Assembly: GCF_022605165.1 (NCBI RefSeq)
Contig: NC_063069.1
Span: 2,108,001-2,172,000 of the forward strand
Length of the DNA stretch: 64,000 nucleotides
Origin: Purpureocillium takamizusanense
Taxonomy: Eukaryota > Ascomycota > Sordariomycetes > Hypocreales > Ophiocordycipitaceae
Direction of reading: 5' to 3'
Shown here: positions 48,152 to 61,300 of the stretch, piece after piece
Layout: each line of letters opens with the position of its first letter
How positions within the stretch are numbered: the first letter of the stretch is position 1
Program-made: the position numbers and the translations under genes
Notes under the pieces: generated by a model
What the model was told of the DNA's origin: nothing
Database searches by the model: none
The model's input: the letters and a program-made list of their open reading frames with translations, nothing else

Positions 48152-48600
48152 GCAACGATGGAGAAAAGTTTTCTCACGCTGCCTCGGCCTGATTCCGCTG
48201 TTGGTGTCTGTGAGCCAGTGGGCGCGCTGGACGGAAAGTGCTGCTGGACAGGAAACCCGCCCGCGTTGGTGCCGGCTTACCCTGTACGAAGTGGGAATCT
48301 GGGTGCGGGTGGTAGGTAGCTTACGTACTTTGTACTTGGTCCCCCCGCCGTTGGTCCCGCAAAACAAGCTGGACGGATGGGACGGCCTTTCTGTCAGAAG
48401 GTACCTAGTACTAAGTCAATGTCATGCCGGTTTGTCAGACTGGACGCGTCGTTCGTCACCACCACAGCCGCGCAACTCGATGGCGGGGTTCGTTGCGTTG
48501 CTGCCCATGCAGTACCAAGTACACGACATTGGTGTCTCCCGAACCGGGGGCCAACTCCGCAGAAATCATGTGAACCACAGCGACTGCTGTGCCTGCCCAC

Positions 48601-51600
48601 TGGGGAGGGGAGCGCGCCCAACAGCTCGTCGTTCAGTGCTACAAAAGACCTTCTAGTACCAAGAAGTGAGCGCACACCATCATGACCTTCCACACCTGTC
48701 ATCGATTCGTCCTTCCGTCGTCGTACGGGTCTCGCGCGACAAGAAGCCGCTCTTATTGCCCACCCAACACGTCAGCCCGCTGCGGGGTCACGACGACGGA
48801 CTCTACGATCCGTCACGCCAAAAAAGCCGGACGGACCATGGCCCCAGAAAAGAAACCAATCAAGTGGTGACGACGCTTGCGAGATTCGTTCGGAATGGTT
48901 GGTCGGTCGGTCGGTCGGTCGCCTGTCCGCGTCGCCCGCCGCTCGCTGTTGGGCCCGCCAACGAGCCAGAGGCAGACGAGCAGGGATGAATGGGCATGTT
49001 GCTTCCGTCATCCACAGCAGAGCGCCTCGTCGTGGGCAACAGTCCGAAGTGGAAGCGGCGTCATCCACCCGGCGTCCGTTGATACGAACTGGCATCGTCG
49101 ATTGTCCTGGACTGGACTGCGCGACGATTCGTCTGGTGCACCATCGCCCTGCGGCCCTTTTCGGGATATTCTCCCGGCTCTGCACCCAGCTGGGTCCCGC
49201 GCCGACGCTCCAATCGTGCCGAGCGCAGCTTTATCTCTTCCATCGCAAGCCACTGGCAAATGGCCCTGTGCGCCCGCCCTCCTCCACGGCAGCTGCTAAT
49301 GCAAGGTACGCCCAGGGTAAAATGCCTCGCATTGCTTGGTGGTTCCTTGCTTCGTTCTGCTTCCGCGAGCCCGCTCTCCTCCTAGTTGACAGCGGCTGTG
49401 CCTGGCAGCTATGCCACGCCACGACCTGCGCGGAAGCTCTGCCGTTCCCCGAACGGTTTTGCTGGTGGCTTGCTTCAGGCCCTGCATGTCCTGGGCGACG
49501 AACCATTTCTCCTCGCTCGACTCGCTCCCCATGCTTCGCGAGCATGGGCATGTATCAATTGAGCTGCCCTCTGGATACTGGGTTGCCCTGTCATTACTGC
49601 TCACCGCCCAGAAGCCTCGCAGACCGGTCTGCCTCGGCGTCGCTGTGACCTTGATAATTTGTGCTTCTACAAAGTACAACGCGCGGACAAATAGTGATGG
49701 TGGTATTGATGGCACCATATACAGTATCTGCCGAACCACAGATCCGCCTATGCAACCATCAGGGCTCGGCTGCAAAACCATACTCGCGACTCGCTTCCTC
49801 CCGTGGAAAGGCGACAAGATCGAGTCACATGCCAACTTTAGGGGTTCTGTATATTCCATCGGCTGTGCGACGGACTCAGTATCAAAACCTCGTTGGCTGG
49901 ACCTGCGGCTTGATCCCCATAGACCGCGTCGTGCATACTAAGAGGAAGTCAGACCCCAGCTTCCGTGCCGTGTGCGGCTTGTACGGCTGATGTCGTGATA
50001 ATTAGGGGAGAGTTCGTGAATCAGGGTCGATACCGCCTGTGGTACCGCAGATATCTACTTGTGGCCCAAGATTGTGCAGCCATGGATGTGCGTACGTATT
50101 TGCAGTGGGCCACATGCTGGCATGACGACGTGCGTACTTGCATGTGAATCGGCTGCGACAGTTGACCGTGCCGTTGATGTTGCTCAGTGTCAACGGCATC
50201 AGTGTCCATTCTGGTTAAGCTTCTTTCATGGCGACGCACACGCAGCCAGGCCCGATGACCCCGAGCAGAGGCGGAGCTAGGCGGATGCACATACCACGGC
50301 GAGGAACCATCGCTGAAGCAGACGTAAAGCGTCAATGGCCTTGCGCTCGCGATGCGCAGAGTCGCTCCCGTTTAGTCGTTACTGCATGTGACAGTCGCAC
50401 CGCAGCCAACACCCACCTGACGGGCCGTGGGGCTGAAGCCATGAAGCCATGCCCTGCAACCTTTCACCTGCGGCTCGGATCTCCAATTCAGTGCGCCGGT
50501 ATTACGGCAACGGTGAACTTGCTTGCGGCGTTCTGATACTGGTGACTTGGAACGTTGACAAACACTTAGCCGTCCGGGTGGGACTAGGGGTGATCCACGA
50601 AGACGTTGGGAGACCGGCCGCATTACGACATGCCATGCGTCTAAGCTGAGCTCCTCCTCCCCATAAAGGCTTCGTTCCCCATGCTGGCATCCATCATGAC
50701 ATGTAAGCGATTGTCTGCCGCGCAGTAGCCCATGCCAAACGTCAATGTAGCATGAATGGACGAACCGAAGCCGGGCGTGCACGAACAGGGCCTGAGACGT
50801 GACCGCATATGGAGCAGTTTTGCTTGGCAGGTTTGGCCGCGCTGAGGATTAGCACCGCGATGTATTCTGCATGACTGCAGGACCTCCAGCGACAGATTTT
50901 AAGCGACGATCTCAGAGTCACGAAGAGTTAGTATGCCACGTCAGTATTTTCCCCGCAAAGTCGGGACGAGAGCCCTGTACAAAGGTTTCGGTACCGAGCA
51001 CTGGTCGCTCGGCACCAGTCAGTCACGCTCGTTGACTGAAGTGTAAAAAAAAATATATACACCCGCGGAAATAGCTTTTGCGATACTAGGGTAAACCACG
51101 CGGCAGATTAGACTTTGCAGTCCCGTTGCCGCTCGCGTGGTTCAACGGAAGCGGGATGGCGGGCGGCGGAGTCGGACGCCTATGACGAGGGCGTCGATTC
51201 ACGAATCACGAATAGGCAAAGTGTCTTGCTGCTTCCGACACGCCACCACGAGGTCGCGAAGCCACGACTACTGAATGTGGTAGCCGAAAGCCGTCTTTCG
51301 AAGCTTAAACGCTACCAAAGATGAAAGCGATTCGCTGGGTACTTCCGGACCCTTGATGCCTCGAGGCGTTTTACTTCAACAAAGCCGCGCGGGGGGCGCG
51401 TGGTCGTCACGGTCAGTAGCGCCAACTCTATCGCCGTTCGGCTCATCGGGTATGTGTGTCGAAACGGGCAAAACGGGGTATGACATTGAGTTGTGTTATT
51501 CACTCTTGGGCGTCTAATTGTATTCTGGACTTGCAATCGCGACTAGAGGAGCGGAGAGCGGCATGAGGGTTTCAACATCGGCAGAGTCTAGGATAGGGCC

Positions 51601-54480
51601 GACAGACGTGGTGGCCTGTTGGGATCAAGCAAACGCTTAAACGTGTGTTTGTCGAGGCGGTCTGCCTCTGGCCAACAGCCACCAGCCAACAGCGGGGAAC
51701 TACGCAGCCTCCTTAGCTGGGAGAAAGCTACCGAAAAAAAGCACCATAGTGCCTAGGTATGCACTTATTACGCAGTCTGTTTGTCGACGCTTGTATATCG
51801 GGGTTGTCGCTGTGGCATGGGTCCGGGTCTCGCGGCTGTAGGAAGCCACAGCGCGAGATCCCAGGGTGTCAAAGCGACTTGCGGTGACCGCGCTGCCGTG
51901 CGACGGGTACATGGCAAGTTACCTCGAGATCCGTCGAGGTTAAGGGCTCTACACCGAATTGGAAGCTGGCGCGTCGCAGGTGAGTGCAGGTAAGCTTCCT
52001 GTCAAACGGGGGCCCGAACGGCTCGCGCTACCGCGGGGATCCCGAAAAGGATGGCGCTGCAGACGCACCTTGCCTTGCTGGGCAGGCGAGGTGATGGTAT
52101 TCGAGAGGAGTTATGGTGGTGAGGCCTGGCCTTCCTTGCTTTTACAATTGGGGAGCTAACGTATGAAGTCAGTCAGTACATTTCCTACTTCCGTATGACG
52201 TACCAGTAGTACAAGTTAGAAGCAAGAGCACCGGTTCTTGAGAGGCATTTCACCGCTCAGACTGGGTGCATCTGATGGCGAGGCAAGGATATGTACCTAC
52301 ACCGGCGGCGTGGGCACCGCGACCTCGTCCGGGGCCCCTCTTAGATCACTGCGGCCTATCCACGCAGACCCACAAACCGAGTGTTCCGGGAGCCAATAAT
52401 CGCAAGCTCAAGAGCTGGTTCCTGGGTTGAGATTGGGATGGGCCTGAGAGAGCCCAAGAGGAACATTCTCGGGGCGGCGGTCATCCTTGAAAGCAAAAGA
52501 GCCGATGCACCAGAAACGACATACGCTGACCTCATTGCTACTACTACGAGCACGATATGAACCCCTGCGCGTTCCTGGAGTGCCCCCCCCTGCAACTGCA
52601 AGACTTGCCAACACAGAGCATCGCGGGCAGGGTGGCTTAAGTGCATGCGTCGTCGGGCAGCAGGTGGCATGTTTCGTGGCGGGTTCGTTTGCACGCGCGT
52701 TTTCTTCGCCGGCTGCCTGCGGGAGGCGGTATGGCTGCCGTACTTTTCCGTGCGAGTTGGTAGAGTGTAGCCACAGTACTTCAATAGGTAACTGTCCTAT
52801 GTAGGTAACAACTCGTAGTATATGTGTAGGAGTGAGCACGGGTCTCGACAGCCCGATGGGGCCAGGATCCAAGGCCCCAGCCAGGGCCGCGGGGACCACC
52901 CACGGTCAGCCGGGCGAGATGCTGCTGCTATGTTTAATTGACTGCGCCTCTAGGCGTTTCACGCACGACTTGGACCTCTGCGTGCGCAATGGTCCTTGTC
53001 TGGAGTTGAGCATGGGCTCGCGGCCAGCGAAGTTGGGGGGAGCGGGAGTGCGGGTTGCAACACAGACACATGACACGGTGCCGACGCCTCTGAACCATAT
53101 AGGTACCTACCTAGCTACTAACTTAGTATGTATGCCTCGGACGCGCGTGCCTCGGGGAAGGGGAGTGCGCGGGAGCGGAGAGCACGATTTGTTGGCCCAA
53201 CCCCAGCTTACGAGGACCAGGACCAGCTCACGAGGACGGGGACGAGAGGGGCTGGTAAGCACAGTGCACAATGGCCAGAAGGAGGAGGAACCAAGTCTTT
53301 CACGCTCCGCTCCGCTGCGCCGCCCTCTGCCCGCCTCGTCTGCCCCCCTCCACCCCTCCCGCCGGAGGCAGGAACTGGATCAGTGCAGCAGCAGGAAGAG
53401 CAGCGGCAGCAGCAGCAGTAACAGGGCAACCTGCTGATGAGGACTGTGGCCAGGGCCAGGGCCAGGAAACAGTACCCGGTGCAACAGCATGGTTGACTGA
53501 CCGGCCGGCAGCTCCTGCCTCGCGAAGACGAACCTTTGGTCGGACGCGCTACGTAGAATACTAAATACCTCGCTTGCGCGATCGGTAAGGCGGCGGGTGC
53601 AGGTCACTCTCCTGCAGCCCGGCAGAAGCTGCCCGGCGAGAAGGCGGGGCCACTGGGTGAGCCCTGAAGGCGGCCAGCGGCGGGTGGGGCCGCCAAAACA
53701 GCGTGGCCTGTGGGACCCGCTGTGCCCTTTTGGTCGTAACCTCACACACCGGCGGCGCCCTTGGATCGAGCCTTGTCCCCAAAACCTGGGAGCCGGTCAG
53801 GGCTTGCTTTGTTTGCCATGACGGACCCATGGCCTGGCGCTCGGAAGCAGACGCGCCTCTTGTTGTTTCCTCATGCCCTCCACGTCCGTCTCCATCCGCC
53901 GGCAACGCAATCGATCCCACGCCGGGGAGGGGAGGAGGGGAGCCTGGACAACCGGCCGGGTGCGCCAGAGCGGAACCCCCCCCCCAGGGTGGTGGATATA
54001 CAATGCGTCTGAGGCCACCCAGGCCCCATGATGAGGATGCGAGGTGGGCACAGACTGAGCAAGCGAGCGAGTGAGCCCTCCCGGCCAACAAGCGCGGACG
54101 GATGTGGATGTGACAACCTGGGGAGCCCACATGGCTCGCGGATGGCATGGCTGGCTTCCGTCCTGGAAAAAGCTTGGCCGCGCAGCTCTGTATGTACAGT
54201 GCCGGCGACACCACGATGAACCGTTGAATGCGACGCGCTCCCCTCTCGTCTGTCGTTGGCGATGCCGGTCATCTTACCATCTATTTGATTGTCTGTCACA
54301 AGTCACCAGTTGAGCACCCGAACCTCCTAGAAGCTTGATTGGCGGACGTGCTTTGACTCGGTAACTCCTATCCATTCGTCTACTTCGTACTATTCATCTG
54401 GTCCCGCATCGCGAGAGGCGTTCGAGCGGCATCTATCTGCTGGCACCCAGGACCACTCGGGACGCGCATCTCGGTCGAGC
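48601..54480. other. gene-poor stretch
   Basis: No supportable gene. Features seen are a GGTC tetranucleotide run at about 48898-48920 and a 10-bp stem with a 7-base loop at 50990-51016. A TTCACGAATCACGAAT tandem lies near 51198. A 176-codon frame at 49411-49941 contains two similar segments (GTIYSI and GSVYSI), but nothing else suggests a gene. Confidence 0.45.
50990..51016. repeat. inverted repeat / potential hairpin
   Basis: GGTACCGAGC and GCTCGGCACC pair over 10 bp with one mismatch around a 7-base loop. An A-rich run (about 51044-51053) lies about 30 bp downstream. The function is unknown; it could be a chance inverted repeat or part of an untranslated transcript. Confidence 0.5.
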
Positions 54481-55420
54481 TTGAGAGTTTCGCGCCGCGC
54501 CCCAATCAATCAGTCAATCGTACGGCCAACATTACCCATTGCTACTACTACATCCGCCCGCTCAACACATGAGACGGGTCGCAGCTGGAGCCAAAGAGGC
54601 CCTTTGCACCGGGCACGCACGCAACGTCAACGGCTCGGCTGCTGCAAGTCGGATTGGCATCATTGGCCCGCCGCCACCCTCCTCCACCACAACACAACCT
54701 ACCTACCTACCGTCACGGGCTGCGCTGCCTGCCTGTCGCCTAGCTTAGGTGCGAAGTGAAGCTGCCGGCGACACACCACCACCACCTCCATCACCCCCTC
54801 CCCTCTTCACAGCGCGCGCGCGCTGCACAAGCAGGTTCGAGCGAGCAGAGCAAGCAAGGCAGGCAAGCAGCAGCAGACACCTGCAGGCGACATCTCGGGA
54901 CACACGCGTGTGCGCCTCCCAAGTCTGTGCCTTGCGCAGCCAATATACTCGGGGACGCGCATGCTTGTACATACATATGCGCCGTTGCGTCCAACCCGAT
55001 TTAATCATCCCATCCCATCCCATCCCACATCACATCCAACACCAGCCAGCCAGTCGGCAACACAACAACACGTCAGACGAGCGAGGCAGAGCCGCGACGG
55101 CCACCAAACAGGTACTAGCCTACGGCGGCGGCGGCAGCAGCAGGAGAAGCAGCAGCAGTGACGGCGGAAGCAGCAGCAGCAGAACACCGGCGGCGGCGGC
55201 GGCGGCAGGTCTCACGTGCCGTGCATCGTCACATCTACCCTCCATCCATTCACCTACCGGCTACGACGCAGGACCCTTGACGACGCCGACATCTTCATCT
55301 CTTAAGGTGCCTCTCTGACTGGCCGGCGAGAGCCTTGGAACCGCCGCGCAACAACGCAACGCTGGCGCGCGCGACGGCACCCTACGGCACCCTCACGAGA
55401 GGAGACGCAGAGGAGAATTC

Positions 55421-55455
<35 letters not shown>

Positions 55456-56649
55456 TCCGCGCACGCGTGTGTGCTGGCTGTCACTTGTCAGTCAGTCAGT
55501 CAGTCAGTTCATCCACGTCCACGTCCACAGCGTTGCCGGACCCTTTGCGCCCAACCCTCCTCTTTTCCGACAGCCCTCCCCTCGCGCTGCGCAGGTCAAG
55601 CCAACCACCGGCTGCAATCACACGCACACGGCCATTGCATACTGATATCCAGACTCCCGGCCCGTCAGGCGTCAGGATTCGTACCCTAAGTCCGACGCAC
55701 TCTCGAACCCTGTTGGCATCGCATCATCGTTGCTGCTATAAGAAACCGGGCATACCCCACCACGGCCGCTCACGGCTACGTCGATTAACATTCAATGACC
55801 AGTGCGCGTGTCAGTCGGAATAGTCTGCGGCCACCTACTTGACCTACCTACATAGGCACCTATTACAGCACAGCAAGGCATAATTCTGGCACATTGCCGT
55901 GAACAGGCCACCGCAAACATCAACAATATTTCATCTTGCGGCCGGCATCCGCCCGCCTCGTCCATTGTTGCCCCGGCTCGCATCGCATCACACGCGCACG
56001 CACGCACGCACACGCGCACGCACGCCCCCCCGCCCAGATCTGAATCAGCAAGCGAAGCTAAAATAAGACGGGAGACGCCTTGAGAATTTCTTCAACTCGC
56101 CCCCCCGTCCGGCCCCGACAAAGGGCTGTTGACTCGACTGGGTTTAGCACGCGGACTCCCCCAGTCCACTTTTTTTTTCCTGAGTCGATTTGCACTGCCA
56201 GCCCGCCGGCTCAACGCCCCACGCCACCCGCAGAGTCAGTCGGCTCCAAGTGGAGACGGGACAGAAGGACACAGAAGCCGACAGCGGTCCAGCCCCGACT
56301 GACCCAGGCGAGGTACCCGCCCCACCACCGGGCACCACCAGAACAACCAGCGCCAGCACCACCTGGGCAGCACCCCGGACAGCACCCGGGGCACAACCAA
56401 CGCCGCCCGCTGTAGTGCCCTCCAGCGCTGCCGCCCTCCCGTCCACTCGTCGGGCACAGAGGTGGTGGTAGCATCCATTGGATCCAGCCCGGTTGCCTTT
56501 TGTCTGCCTCGCCCGTCTTTTCTCTCTCCCTCCGCCGTCCCCCTCTCTTCCTTCCACCTCAACACCAACACGACCGACTTCGACGCCCTCCGCGTTCCTC
56601 GCATCGGCACAGCACGCTTTGTGCGCTCGCAGCTGCTGCGCGGTGAGGC
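54481..56649 (+). promoter_or_regulatory. long simple-repeat-rich leader/promoter of the 570-aa gene
   Basis: Over 2 kb upstream of the ATG at 56650 is rich in C, CA and tandem units. These include CCTA at about 54698-54712, CATCC at about 55008-55027, mixed CGG/CAG triplets at about 55122-55208, TG at 55422-55454 and CAGT at 55489-55508. CGCA follows at about 55988-56028, then a pyrimidine-rich block at about 56500-56570. I infer an extended 5' UTR plus promoter, as often seen for fungal regulatory or signalling genes. No convincing upstream exon was found. Confidence 0.4.
55422..55454. repeat. (TG)n microsatellite
   Basis: A perfect TG dinucleotide run of about 33 bases, followed 35 bases later by five CAGT units (55489-55508). 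Confidence 0.9.
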
Positions 56650-58362
56650 ATGTCGCCCAGACTAAAGCCACTGCTGCTCCCGCAGCTAGTGCAGGAGCGA
56701 CTGAACAATCACAACCATCATGGCGACGCCACCTACCTGCCGTACAACGGCCCCGACGCCAGCGACCTCTCACAAGTCTACTACACCACAAACTCCTCGT
56801 CGTCCGACGTCGCGTCGCCATTGACCCCGACCTTTTCGCCCCGAGGTCACCAACGCTTTTCAAGCTCGACTTCGTCCCTCGAGCTGCCGCCCATGCCCCA
56901 GGACACCACCCCCTCCTCGCCCTCGCCCTACACGACGAAGCCGACTGAGAAGCGCCCACTGCCCGACGTGCAAGAGGACCCCATGGAACGTTTCGAAGAG
57001 ACCTTGGCCTCGTCGGTCGATCACTTTGGCCTCTACAGCTGCCTCTGCGACACCTCATGCGAGCACCGCAACAGCTCCGAAGGCCTGTTCCCTGGTGACA
57101 TTGTTGGCGACGACTTCGATATCGACTACGATCTAGGATTCCTGAGCGATGGCGATGTCGCTCGCGACTACCCCAAGAAGAAGCGATCCGGTATCGAGTC
57201 CCCCTTTGCGGGCTTGACATCGCGGCTGGGCTCCCGCCTGCCCACCATCAGGCGGTGGCGGTCGAGCAGACGACCCATGGTCAGCCTGAGGGCATCCCCG
57301 ACTACCGACCTCAGCCTGGAGAACGTCTTGTCGCGCGGTCCTTCAAGCCGCTCCTCCTCCATGTCGGCGCCCAACCAGCAGTTCGCAGATCGGGTGCAGG
57401 ATTTGTCGCCCATGACTTCGGTCGTGTCGTGCTACGACGTGGGCAGCGCCGACAACTTGAGCCGGTCGTCGGTCCTCGAGCTGAGCCCCGAGGAACAGCT
57501 GAACCTCGAGCGCGACCGCGCCATGGCTACAACGCCTCTGCTCCCACCCCTTCTGACCGATGCCCTGGGATCCCCTCACCAGGAGTCGCCACTGCAGTCG
57601 CCGACGGTAGCAACAACGCCTTGCGCCAGCGCCATGCCCTCTCCACCCGCGACGTCGACGGCCCAATTCCCTCGACCGCCTCTCAGCACCAAGCCCTCGT
57701 TCACATCGCTTCGCCATGTCCCAACTGCGAATGACCTGCCCCTGCCTCTGCCGGCCATCTTGCAAGAGCATGACGCGTGGTCGGATCGCCTCGGCCATGC
57801 CAATTTTACCATCAGCCCTTCGCCTTACGAGGTCGAGGCTGTTACGACAGAGACGGTCACAAAGTTTCGCGAGGACTGGGATGCGGCACGATGTAATTAC
57901 ACCAAGCATCTGGTGCGCACGGGCGAGCACTATGGCCAGACGAGCAAAATTTACGGGCTCACCGAGGCGAAGTGGGCCGAGACGGAGCGCACGTGGAAGG
58001 GCATCTACGACGAGATGATGCGGAACAACCGCTCGCCCCCCGCATCTGCCAGCCATTCCCGAAGCCATAGCCGTGGCCGTGGACGGGGCCGATCAAGCAG
58101 CTCTGTGGGAGCCCTTGGCCGCATGCCCACCAACGACGCCACGCTATGCGACTTGGAGTGGCGGCGTAGGGACGGGTGCCTCCCCAGTGCTGTACCACAG
58201 ATGCTCGAGTCGCTCGACGCCCATGGCAAGTTCCCTGGTCGAGGTGACGAGGACATTGTCGGGCCCATGCAGCGCGACGCGGTCATGGTCCGAGCTCGCA
58301 GCGAAGATGCAAAGGGTCGGTTCTGGAGGAACCTCGCCGACAAAGTTGGCTTCCGCAAATGA
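56650..58362 (+). CDS. Ser/Pro-rich fungal protein of unknown function
   Basis: Single exon, 570 aa. Low-complexity Ser/Thr/Pro stretches dominate residues ~50-110 and ~215-360 and are probably disordered. Blocks that look conserved are DPMERFEETLASSVDHFGLY near residue 112, the acidic DDFDIDYDLGFLSDGD, and the basic PFAGLTSRLGSRLPTIRRWR near 185. A C-terminal half of about 150 residues contains ETVTKFREDWDAARCNYTKH and GLTEAKWAETERTWKGIY, mainly helical, and the ending GRFWRNLADKVGFRK. This combination is seen in ascomycete hypothetical proteins; no enzymatic or binding motif is visible. There is no signal peptide or membrane helix. The PKKKRSG sequence might act as a nuclear localisation signal. 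The ATG at 56650 is in fair context (gaggcATGtcg). Confidence 0.8.
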   Translation: MSPRLKPLLLPQLVQERLNNHNHHGDATYLPYNGPDASDLSQVYYTTNSSSSDVASPLTPTFSPRGHQRFSSSTSSLELPPMPQDTTPSSPSPYTTKPTEKRPLPDVQEDPMERFEETLASSVDHFGLYSCLCDTSCEHRNSSEGLFPGDIVGDDFDIDYDLGFLSDGDVARDYPKKKRSGIESPFAGLTSRLGSRLPTIRRWRSSRRPMVSLRASPTTDLSLENVLSRGPSSRSSSMSAPNQQFADRVQDLSPMTSVVSCYDVGSADNLSRSSVLELSPEEQLNLERDRAMATTPLLPPLLTDALGSPHQESPLQSPTVATTPCASAMPSPPATSTAQFPRPPLSTKPSFTSLRHVPTANDLPLPLPAILQEHDAWSDRLGHANFTISPSPYEVEAVTTETVTKFREDWDAARCNYTKHLVRTGEHYGQTSKIYGLTEAKWAETERTWKGIYDEMMRNNRSPPASASHSRSHSRGRGRGRSSSSVGALGRMPTNDATLCDLEWRRRDGCLPSAVPQMLESLDAHGKFPGRGDEDIVGPMQRDAVMVRARSEDAKGRFWRNLADKVGFRK

Positions 58363-61300
58363 AGAGCTCGGCTCTGTTTAGCAAGCGACTGTTGCATTTA
58401 ACGATTTGAGATTTTCTTCTCACGAGATTTACGACATAAAACATCATCTTTGATGACGCGACCTTTTTTTTTATTTGTTCATGTTCGAGATACCCCAACC
58501 CTCGTCACTCCTTACTGGATCACCGAACGCTAGCCCCGACGGCACAAATGCCGATACGCCGCTGCCGCGGCGCATTGGTCACGATTTTTTCTTACCACCT
58601 AGACCTGTACATGAGGAACAACAAGGACGGCGTTGAAAACTAAAACGGAACCCGCTAGGAACGCGAAGGGAACGAAACTTTAGACGAGGGGACACGGCTT
58701 ACCACGGAGCACAGGACGCAGAGGTTAGCGTCAGGACGGGTAATCGGAAGCAGGGCCTCGTCGGAACGGAACGACGAGAGCCACACAGGTGTTTCTTCTA
58801 CTTGGACGCGGGGAAGGCGTTGCGGCATGGCACCGTGGGAGGACTCGTTGCACAAAACAATGGGACCAACTATCTACCGCTACTATGTGCGCGCGCGGCG
58901 GCGGAAGGGTGGGGAGGATCTTTGGTCGTGGTATTGGGACACGGCCCTCCGGCCTCGGTGGATGAACCGGGGCGTCGAGGAGACGGCAGACAGGTTGCAC
59001 GTAGATCGACTCTGGATACCATGTTCGGCAGCTCGAATCAAGATGCATGAAGAACCTAAAAAACACGGATGCCAAGACGTGCGTGAAGTCCTGACTGTGG
59101 CGATGGGTTAGGTAGGCATGATGCCATGCTGCGCTGTGGGCGCATCGTCCACGCGACGAGACCAAACGATGCAAACCCAAACCTTGCGGCCCTCCACGAC
59201 GCGACACCAGAACAAGGGCCGAGCCAATCGTCATGAAGCTATGTCGCGGGCACGGCCGAGAGGAGCCTACGGTCGCACGGGTCTCGCTTTGACGTTTCGC
59301 TTCCCCGCATTGTCACGCCACGCACGGTCAACGCTTATTGCTACCTACCACGTCAAGCGCGTCAAGTAGAGTTTGCAGAAGCATGCCACTGAAACGACGG
59401 GGGGGAGCGGGCCCCAAGCGTCAGCGGGAGTACATACCTAGTCATAGTGTCTAACGCAGCAGAAAGTATGGACGCGATGCAAAGCGATCCCTCCCCGCGG
59501 CCACGGCCGTAAGTCTACGGGGAAAGGAGTGTTTCAGGTGCGTTGGCCTCCGCGGGTGACAAAGTAACAAGTAGACAGGTGACGCTGTTGTGCTAGGAAG
59601 GCTGGTATAGCAGGCCAGAGGCATATTAACTTAGTACCTCTGTACGTACATGCCATAGCGACTGCAGCAACCAAGAGACACCAATCAATCAACCGCACAG
59701 TGGGGGAGGGAGGCGCCAGGGCTCGCACACCGAGCATTGTCACGCTTGGATTGAAGCCGCCGCTGTGCTTCGGGCTTTGTACATGCAATCTTTTCGGTGC
59801 TTGTCTCAGGGCGATCGCGTCGCAGCGGGCTTCCCAGGGGTGGGGTCTGATATAATGGTGAGAGGATTAGAAGGGGCGGCCGGCCACCTGGCAGTGAAAC
59901 AAGAAGAAAAAAACATGCAAGCAGGAGCATGTTTACGGAGTCGGTAATGAGGTGGTATAATCAAGGGCCCCATGGCCCTTCGGCGGCCCTGCGCTCTGGA
60001 GCCCAAGGCCAGACAAGGCTCGATGGCTACGTCTACGAATGCCCGGGTTGATGAGTGTATGTGGCCAACCAGTGTACACACTCGCACACACACGCACACG
60101 CAGATGCAAGCTCGAGGCACGACAGACACATACCGTGTAGCACAACGCATTCAGCCCTGCGGTGACAATGGAAAAATGTGAAGATAAAAATAAGAAACGA
60201 AAGAGAAAGTCTTTTGCGTGGCTCTCAGGGATTTCGCGTCTGCCCTCCTCCCCCCCCCACCCAGCCTCCTCCTCCCCCTCCCACCTTGACTTGGACGAAA
60301 GTCTTTGACCTAAAAAAGTCTCAGGGAAAGGAGCGTCGAGGGTTTCACCGCCTCAGCGGATGTATGTAGGACTGTGACGACGTCGACGTCGTGCGCGCGC
60401 GCGCGCGCGTGCGTGCGTCCGGGTAAAGAGGGAACAACATAAAGTATCGGAAACGCTGCAGCATCGTGATGGTTGGGGCCACGCCCGTCGAGAAGGAACT
60501 TTGACGAGACTTTTTTTTTTCGAGGCAAGTTGCAGTAGTAGGTGCTCCGCACGAAGGCCAACGAGGTGCGAACAAAGTACATATGGCTCAAGACTCTTGG
60601 GCGGTGCGCTCGCGTCGCAGGGGTCAGGGAGAGAGATATATGTACCAAGATGGGGGCAGGCAGGCACCTTGGCGTGGGGCCCAGCGCCGCGGGACTGGGA
60701 TGATACTGCATGGGAGTAGATGGCTGTCGGATACATTTTGCTTCTCGTACGTACAAGAACTGATTTTGGGTATAATAACGAGCGTACCGCACCATACTGC
60801 CAAGCAAGTATCAGCCGTGGCTTCAATTCATGGTATCCCTGACAACGGGGGCTCACGCTTCCGCTTGACCCGCGCGAGGTTGATAGAACAAGCTTGCCGA
60901 TTGGCAAAGTCGAGTCCCCCGCGCGGCGCCCGCGAGGAGGTGCCAAAAAGCGGTGGGATTGATGCGGCTCGTAAGAGGCACAGACAGAACAGATGGGACT
61001 TACGTAGTTGGCCGAGGAGGGGGTTCACGGTGCACGACGCACGGGAAGCGGGAACAGGGAACATACTAGCCGCTGCGGATGGGCAAGCGAGTGAAGCTGC
61101 GGGTGCCCGCCTCCGCAGACCCGGTCCGCCCCTGGGCCTTTGTTGGAAATACTTCCCCGTCCTGCCCTGCGCGAGATGGGATGGGATGCGCCCAGTGAGC
61201 TCGGGCCGCAGCATGTATACTACGTCCTTGCACCAGTGACGTCCGTCGCACACGACGGGCCATTGCAGGTGGCGTCGCGGGAAGCGGCGTCCGGTCAAGC

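Larger units (their letters stand above)
44155..48600. other. gene-poor stretch
   Basis: No gene is supported. Several frames of 100-200 codons overlap on both strands without domains. Repeats include CTG units at about 46844-46871 and a dense cluster of CCTA/TAGG words at 47757-47838. A 10-base unit GGGCGCTGAC is repeated nearly three times at 48124-48151. Confidence 0.45.

Noticed and set aside
49411..49941. 176-codon frame with two similar segments (GTIYSI, GSVYSI)
   Set aside because: The similarity is short, the opposite strand is equally open, and no repeat-protein family fits.
56144..57220. 358-codon minus-strand frame overlapping the 570-aa gene
   Set aside because: Antisense to the long single-exon gene, very Arg/Gly/Ala-rich, and no domain; a shadow of the coding strand.
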